A stretch of 10,212 nucleotides of DNA from an uncultured Clostridia bacterium (lineage in GTDB: Bacteria; Bacillota; Clostridia; Peptostreptococcales; Anaerovoracaceae), in the NCBI GenBank assembly GCA_946541285.1, contig CAMNJG010000035.1, positions 1 to 10,212 of the forward strand, in the 5' to 3' direction. The position numbers were made by a program, and so were the translations under genes. Every line of letters starts with the position of its first letter. The stretch's first letter is position 1. The notes under the pieces were generated by a model, which worked only from the letters and a program-made list of their open reading frames with translations, was not told the DNA's origin and searched no databases. Shown piece after piece: positions 6,512-10,212 of the stretch.

Positions 6512-6535
6512 TGATGATCTCCTGTCTGATTCCTC

Positions 6536-7723
6536 TTATTTGTCCTGCAGGCACGCAACTCCCGGAAGCACTTTGCCTTCCAGATATTCCAGTGACGCGC
6601 CGCCTCCTGTTGAAATATGGGAAATACCTTCTTCCAGGTCGAATTTACGGACTGCTGCCGCACTGTCACCGCCGCCGATCACCGTTACGGCCTGTGTATC
6701 ATTCATGGCCTGTGCCACAGCCCTGGTACCGCCTGCAAAAGAGTCCATTTCGAATACACCCATCGGGCCATTCCAGACAACGGTAGCGGAATCCATGATT
6801 ACCTGACGGTACTGCTCCGCGGTTTCCGGCCCGATATCCAGTCCCATCATATCCTCCGGCATACTCTCCGAGGAGAATGTTTCTGACGGTGAATCATTTT
6901 TGAACTCCGGCGCGCAGAGACTGTCTTTCGGAATCAGGAACGAAACGCCTGCGGTCTCTGCCTTTTCCATGATCTCCGAAGCCAGTCCCAGTGATTCCTC
7001 ATCCAGCAGGGAAGTCCCAATTTCACAGCCTCTGGCTTTCAGGAATGTATATGCCATACCGCCTCCGACCAGGATGGTATCCACTTTATCCAGGAGGTTC
7101 TCAATCAGTGGAATTTTGTCACTGACTTTGGAGCCTCCCAGGACCGCTGTAAACGGATGCGCCGGCGACTGAAGAAGATTTTCGAAAAAGCTGATTTCCT
7201 TTTCCATCAGGAACCCACTGACAGCCGGAAGATAATCTGCCACTCCTGCTGTTGAGCAATGCGCCCTGTGCGCTGTCCCAAACGCGTCGTTGACAAAGAT
7301 CTCTGCCAGTGAAGCCAGTTCCTCCGAGAAAGATGCTTCATTTTTGGTTTCTTCCGGCCGGAAGCGTACATTTTCGAGCAGAAGAACTGCCCCCGGACTG
7401 AGTTCCTCTGCTGCTTTCTTCGCGGCCGGTCCGGTGACCTCCGGTTCACTGACGAACTGGACCTCCTGGCCCAGCAGTTCTGAGAGTCTCACAGCAACCG
7501 GCGCCAGGGAGTACTGTGGATCCGGATTTCCTTTCGGTCTGCCCAGATGTGACGCGATGATCGTACAGGCACCTTCCTTCATCAGGTACTGAATCGTCGG
7601 TACTGCTGACTGAATCCTGCGGTCATCAGTAATATTCCTGTCGTCATCCAGGGGAACGTTAAAATCGCATCTCAGAAATACTTTTCTGCCATTCAGCGCA
7701 ATGTCACGGATTGTCTTTTTCAT
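6536..7723 (-). CDS. pgk: Phosphoglycerate kinase
   Basis: A 395-residue enzyme, the normal bacterial length. It transfers phosphate from 1,3-bisphosphoglycerate to ADP, the first ATP-yielding step of lower glycolysis. Landmarks include the N-domain signature VFLRCDFNVPL (15-25), SHLGRPKG (59-66) with basic substrate-binding residues, GGSKVSDK (196-203), WNGPMGVFE (317-325), and the nucleotide-binding loops GGGDSAAAV (350-358) and STGGGASLEYLEGK (371-384). The ATG at 7721-7723 has AGGAG 8 nt upstream (7732-7736 on the plus strand), placed in the 16-nt gap after rpoN. It sits between rpoN and tpiA in one apparent operon. gap, which usually precedes pgk, is not in the window. Confidence 0.98.
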   Translation of the reverse strand: MKKTIRDIALNGRKVFLRCDFNVPLDDDRNITDDRRIQSAVPTIQYLMKEGACTIIASHLGRPKGNPDPQYSLAPVAVRLSELLGQEVQFVSEPEVTGPAAKKAAEELSPGAVLLLENVRFRPEETKNEASFSEELASLAEIFVNDAFGTAHRAHCSTAGVADYLPAVSGFLMEKEISFFENLLQSPAHPFTAVLGGSKVSDKIPLIENLLDKVDTILVGGGMAYTFLKARGCEIGTSLLDEESLGLASEIMEKAETAGVSFLIPKDSLCAPEFKNDSPSETFSSESMPEDMMGLDIGPETAEQYRQVIMDSATVVWNGPMGVFEMDSFAGGTRAVAQAMNDTQAVTVIGGGDSAAAVRKFDLEEGISHISTGGGASLEYLEGKVLPGVACLQDK

Positions 7724-7739
7724 AAATCTTTCTCCTGTT

Positions 7740-9233
7740 TTATTTTTTCCTTTTTGTTTTTACTGCGTATTTCCTGCGGACTGAGGTCGATGGAATGCCA
7801 ATTTCCTCCCGGTACTTCGCGACAGTACGGCGGGCGAGATGGATGCCTGTCTGCGCCAGTGACTCGGCAATAGAGCGGTCGGTCAGTGGCTTGAACGGAT
7901 CTTCTGCCGCGATCATCCTTGAAATCGAGTTTTTCACTGCTTCCGGGGTCACATCCGGATTCTCTTTGGACACTCCGCCGATAAAAAAATACCGGAGCTC
8001 ATACACTCCCCTGGAGCACAAAAGGTACTTATCATTGACCGCTCTGCTGACCGTCGACTCATGTACCCCGAGAACCTCAGCCACCTCCTCCATTCTCAAC
8101 GGCCTCAGCGCATCTTTTCCGTATTCAAAAAAATCCCGCTGACGGCGGACAATTTCCTCTGTCACTCTGAGAATCTTCTCATCTCTCTGTTTCAGCGCAT
8201 TGATCAGCCATCTGGCGCTGCTGACATGACCTGTCAGAAAAGTTCTGACATCCGATCCTCTCCGCTCCTGACCGAGCATATCCATATATTCTTCCCGGAT
8301 CAGCAGACGGGGCGATGACGCGCGGTTGATGAACACATCATATCCACCATCTTCGTTCTTTTTCACCTTGACATCAGGAATAATATACCGGACTTTTCCC
8401 GGATCCGCAAATCCGTTACCGGGTTTGGGTTCCAGTGAACGGAGTACCTCCAGTCTGATCAGTATCTCGGACACCCTGACCTTTACTCCACGGGCAATCA
8501 GCTGCACGCGGTTCCTGGCGATATTTTCCTGGTGCTTCGCGAGGATCTCCTCATAGACATGATCCCATTTGCCCATTGCTTTCAGCTGTAACATCAGGCA
8601 TTCCGCAAGATCCGACGCGGCGACCCCTGTCGGTTCAAAGGACTGGACCAGTTCCAGCGCCTCCCGGACCGTATCCGTGCCGACATGCAGCTGCTGCGCG
8701 ATCTCTGAGACGGTCAGTGTCATATACCCGTTGCCATCCAGCGTCTGGATAATATAATCCGCTACCGCTTTAATCAGAAAGGGGGCTTCTGTCAGTTCAA
8801 GCTGCGAATTCAGATACTCGGTCAGAGTTTCCTCCATCCCGGATTCATACTCGTACCGGTCCCTGTAATCAGAATCATAAGAATAATCGGTATATCGGTC
8901 ATCTCCTCCATAGGTCATGGTTTCGTTATAATAGTCATACCATTCTTCCTGATAATCCGGATCGTCCAGGCTGCCATCCTCGGACATCCTGTAATCATCA
9001 GACGTTTCATCGTCGTAGCGATTCTCCTTTTCTACTGCTGCCACCATCTGACGGTCTACCAGATCTTCCTGATTCATATCAAGCACCGGATTCTCTTCAA
9101 GGGCATCAAAGATATATTCCAGAAGTTCTTCGTTTCCCAGACGGAGTACTTTGAGGGACTGGATCATTTCCGCTGTCATTGCCAGCTGCTGAACCTGCTC
9201 TGTATTCATATTCTGCTGAAAAGTCAGATCCAT
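7740..9233 (-). CDS. rpoN: RNA polymerase sigma-54 factor
   Basis: A 497-residue sigma-54 protein. It directs RNA polymerase to -24/-12 promoters and needs an AAA+ activator to open them. The N-terminus is the activator-interacting region I, with the Leu/Gln-rich repeats QQLAMTAEMIQSLKVLRL (15-32) and ENPVLD (47-52). An unusually acidic, Tyr-rich linker occupies about 70-135 (region II). The core-binding part runs from about 136. A helix-turn-helix includes VAEVLGVHESTVSRAVNDKY (384-403), and the RpoN box ARRTVAKYRE (467-476) is canonical. The ATG at 9231-9233 has AAGGAG (9241-9246 on the plus strand) 7 nt upstream. It leads the rpoN-pgk-tpiA unit; rpoN beside glycolytic genes is known in Clostridia. 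No sigma-54 activator gene lies in the window. Confidence 0.97.
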   Translation of the reverse strand: MDLTFQQNMNTEQVQQLAMTAEMIQSLKVLRLGNEELLEYIFDALEENPVLDMNQEDLVDRQMVAAVEKENRYDDETSDDYRMSEDGSLDDPDYQEEWYDYYNETMTYGGDDRYTDYSYDSDYRDRYEYESGMEETLTEYLNSQLELTEAPFLIKAVADYIIQTLDGNGYMTLTVSEIAQQLHVGTDTVREALELVQSFEPTGVAASDLAECLMLQLKAMGKWDHVYEEILAKHQENIARNRVQLIARGVKVRVSEILIRLEVLRSLEPKPGNGFADPGKVRYIIPDVKVKKNEDGGYDVFINRASSPRLLIREEYMDMLGQERRGSDVRTFLTGHVSSARWLINALKQRDEKILRVTEEIVRRQRDFFEYGKDALRPLRMEEVAEVLGVHESTVSRAVNDKYLLCSRGVYELRYFFIGGVSKENPDVTPEAVKNSISRMIAAEDPFKPLTDRSIAESLAQTGIHLARRTVAKYREEIGIPSTSVRRKYAVKTKRKK

Positions 9234-9292
9234 AAAACTGCTCCTTTATGGTCCTTCATAAAATACAGTCCACATGTATGATCTACCTGTAG

Positions 9293-9301
9293 ATTATAAC
9301 A
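9293..9301 (-). promoter_or_regulatory. Extended -10 promoter of the rpoN-pgk-tpiA unit
   Basis: The minus strand reads TGT-TATAAT (TATAAT at 9293-9298, TG at 9300-9301), a full extended -10 element. No good -35 box sits 16-18 nt upstream, but an extended -10 can work without one. The box lies 59 nt from the rpoN ATG. This is the best sigma-A candidate for the operon. Confidence 0.7.
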
Positions 9302-9309
9302 CAATCCAA

Positions 9310-9325
9310 CGCAGTTCTGCTGCCA
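9310..9325 (-). promoter_or_regulatory. Possible sigma-54-type -24/-12 element upstream of rpoN
   Basis: The minus strand reads TGGCAGCAGAACTGCG. The invariant GG and GC are separated by exactly 10 nt, as in the consensus TGGCACG-N4-TTGCW, and 8 of the 12 defined positions agree. It lies in the -35 region of the extended -10 promoter, and the perfect dyad GCAGTTCTGC (9311-9320) is inside it. It could be a site where sigma-54 holoenzyme affects its own gene, a repressor operator, or chance. Confidence 0.3.
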
Positions 9326-9526
9326 AATATCATCCACCACCCGGAAAGTTGTCTCGTGCCTACTGTTCAGTGATCGGTCACTAATTGAAAATGCCGACCG
9401 GAATAGAATCCTGCGTTGCTCCGCTCACCATTTTGAAAGGTCATCAGACCACATCGCGGGAGACAGCAGACCATTCCGGATTGATTTATTTTGTCAGAAA
9501 GCATTGACCTATTGTTGAAAAGCAGC
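9326..9526. other. Non-coding spacer between trmL and rpoN with dispersed inverted repeats
   Basis: No gene is supported in this 201-nt stretch. It holds an imperfect 14-bp palindrome AGTGATCGGTCACT (9369-9382), the hairpin GGTC-ATCA-GACC (9439-9450), CGGTC/GACCG arms (9375-9379 and 9395-9399), and CCGGAA/TTCCGG pieces near its two ends (9341-9346 and 9474-9479). I see no clean terminator for trmL; the T-rich stretches lack a GC stem directly before them. A structured RNA or a decayed repeat is possible but not shown. Confidence 0.4.
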
Positions 9527-10123
9527 TCAGATCAGTCCTGGAAAATCATTCTGACGCAGGGCTTCATACAACACGACTGCTACGGAATTGGAAAGGTTCA
9601 GGGATCGCAGGGACGGATCCTTTCCCATCGGGACTCGGACGGCCGTGTGGGGATGGGAGGCAATGAGATCTTTTGGAAGACCACGCGTTTCCTTTCCAAA
9701 GAGGAGAAACGATCCTGGAGGGTACGATACTTCTGTATAGCGGACACTGCCATGTGTGGTGGCGAAAAACATATTTTCTCCCGAATATCGCGCCAGAAAG
9801 GCTTCCAGGCCGGGATGCACTTCCACATCCAGATGATCCCAGTAATCCAGTCCCGCTCTTTTCAGCATACGGTCATCAATGGAAAACCCCAGTGGTTCCA
9901 CCAGATGCAGTTTGCAGCCGGTCAGCGCACAGGTTCTCGAAATATTACCGGTATTCGCCGGTATTTCCGGCTCCACCAGGACGATATGGAAAGGGTACTG
10001 GCGGTCATCCGCCGCTTTTTCCTCTTTCCCGCACTCCACAATCCGGTCGGACGCGGCGTTATGTCTGTATGGTTTGTTTTGCAATGGAATACTCTCTTTC
10101 TTCCGGAAAATCCGGATGATCAC
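9527..10123 (-). CDS. trmL: tRNA (cytidine(34)-2'-O)-methyltransferase TrmL (SPOUT family), extended N-terminus
   Basis: A SPOUT-fold methyltransferase of the TrmL/YibK type, which uses S-adenosylmethionine to 2'-O-methylate the wobble base of certain leucine tRNAs. Visible motifs are EPEIPANTGNISRTCA (51-66), HLVEPLGF (73-80), DYWDHLDV (93-100), the SAM-binding knot segments LLFGKETRGLP (140-150) and VPMGKDPSLRSLNLSNSV (164-181), and YEALRQ (186-191). TrmL proteins normally begin right at HIVLVEPEIP, but here no ATG is present and the frame runs about 45 residues further, to a GTG at 10121-10123 without a clear ribosome binding site. Other in-frame starts are TTG (10082-10084) and GTG (10037-10039), both weakly supported. 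The catalytic body (about 9527-9990) is certain; the start is not. Confidence 0.9.
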   Translation of the reverse strand: MIIRIFRKKESIPLQNKPYRHNAASDRIVECGKEEKAADDRQYPFHIVLVEPEIPANTGNISRTCALTGCKLHLVEPLGFSIDDRMLKRAGLDYWDHLDVEVHPGLEAFLARYSGENMFFATTHGSVRYTEVSYPPGSFLLFGKETRGLPKDLIASHPHTAVRVPMGKDPSLRSLNLSNSVAVVLYEALRQNDFPGLI

Positions 10124-10167
10124 AGGTGCTGGACAGTAACATCCAAAGTACTGTTCTGTATTTTTCT

Positions 10168-10176
10168 ATTGTATCA
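10168..10176 (-). promoter_or_regulatory. Extended -10 promoter for trmL
   Basis: The minus strand reads TGA-TACAAT (TACAAT at 10168-10173, TG at 10175-10176). The -35 position at standard spacing is poor, so this rests on the extended -10. Transcription would start near 10161, about 38 nt before the GTG at 10123, and all candidate trmL starts lie downstream. Confidence 0.5.
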
Positions 10177-10178
10177 TT

Positions 10179-10207
10179 TTGACGGGTGTTTACGGGGATG
10201 ATATAAT
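10179..10207 (+). promoter_or_regulatory. Near-consensus sigma-A promoter for a gene right of the window
   Basis: TTGACG (10179-10184) and a perfect TATAAT (10202-10207) are spaced by 17 nt. The promoter points right, out of the window, and is divergent from trmL, with only about 6 nt between its -35 and the trmL -10. The gene it drives cannot be seen. Confidence 0.8.
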
Positions 10208-10212
10208 CCTCA

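Noticed and set aside
9367..9474. A 35-codon minus-strand frame in the trmL-rpoN spacer (ATG at 9472-9474)
   Set aside because: No ribosome binding site, no family I recognise, and it runs through the inverted repeats. Kept only as part of the spacer description.
10006..10008. ATG on the minus strand with GAGG upstream, near the expected trmL start
   Set aside because: It is out of frame with the methyltransferase body by one base, and I see no evidence of a frameshift in the conserved part.
9491..10201. A 236-codon plus-strand open frame antisense to trmL
   Set aside because: It overlaps the clear SPOUT methyltransferase, shows no family motif and lacks a good ribosome binding site.

Overview
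The window reads as part of a low-to-mid-GC Firmicute chromosome, most likely a Clostridia member of the Lachnospiraceae type. Three things point that way: strong AGGAG-type ribosome binding sites before nearly every gene, clostridial gene order (rpoN, pgk, tpiA, eno, secG), and a clostridial-style sensory [FeFe]-hydrogenase module. The species assignment is an inference. I see no phage, CRISPR array, tRNA, rRNA or intact mobile element.

Layout, left to right. The left edge carries the last 47 codons of a plus-strand gene resembling rqcH (NFACT family), ended by a strong bidirectional terminator (151-182). Everything from there to about position 10123 is coded on the minus strand, so transcription runs right to left. 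In transcription order the genes are trmL (tRNA wobble methyltransferase), rpoN (sigma-54), pgk and tpiA (glycolysis), then a three-gene redox module: a small thioredoxin-fold [2Fe-2S] protein, an [FeFe]-hydrogenase-like protein with a PAS domain, and a SpoIIE-type phosphatase. After these come eno (enolase), secG (translocase subunit) and an AT-rich 70-residue coiled-coil orphan. At the far right a near-consensus sigma-A promoter points out of the window on the plus strand.

Transcription units inferred from spacing. rpoN-pgk-tpiA is tight (16 and 24 nt gaps) and starts from an extended -10 promoter. The redox module is tightly coupled (46 nt gap, then an 8 nt overlap) and is separated from tpiA by a 272 nt leader that ends in an intrinsic-terminator-like hairpin just before the first ribosome binding site. 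eno has its own strong promoter with a dyad at the expected start site. secG and the 70-residue gene follow eno.

How the parts work together. pgk, tpiA and eno are core lower-glycolysis enzymes. The redox module is best read as a redox or H2 sensing unit: electrons or H2 would act on the iron-sulfur/H-cluster protein, its PAS and coiled-coil tail would pass a signal, and the phosphatase would be the output. In the clostridial glycolytic cluster as I remember it (rpoN-cggR-gap-pgk-tpi-gpmI-eno-secG), cggR-gap and gpmI sit where this window has nothing or has the sensor module. The most interesting point is that the H-cluster domain keeps all four cysteine ligands but has lost several second-shell residues, including the lysine that normally holds the active site.
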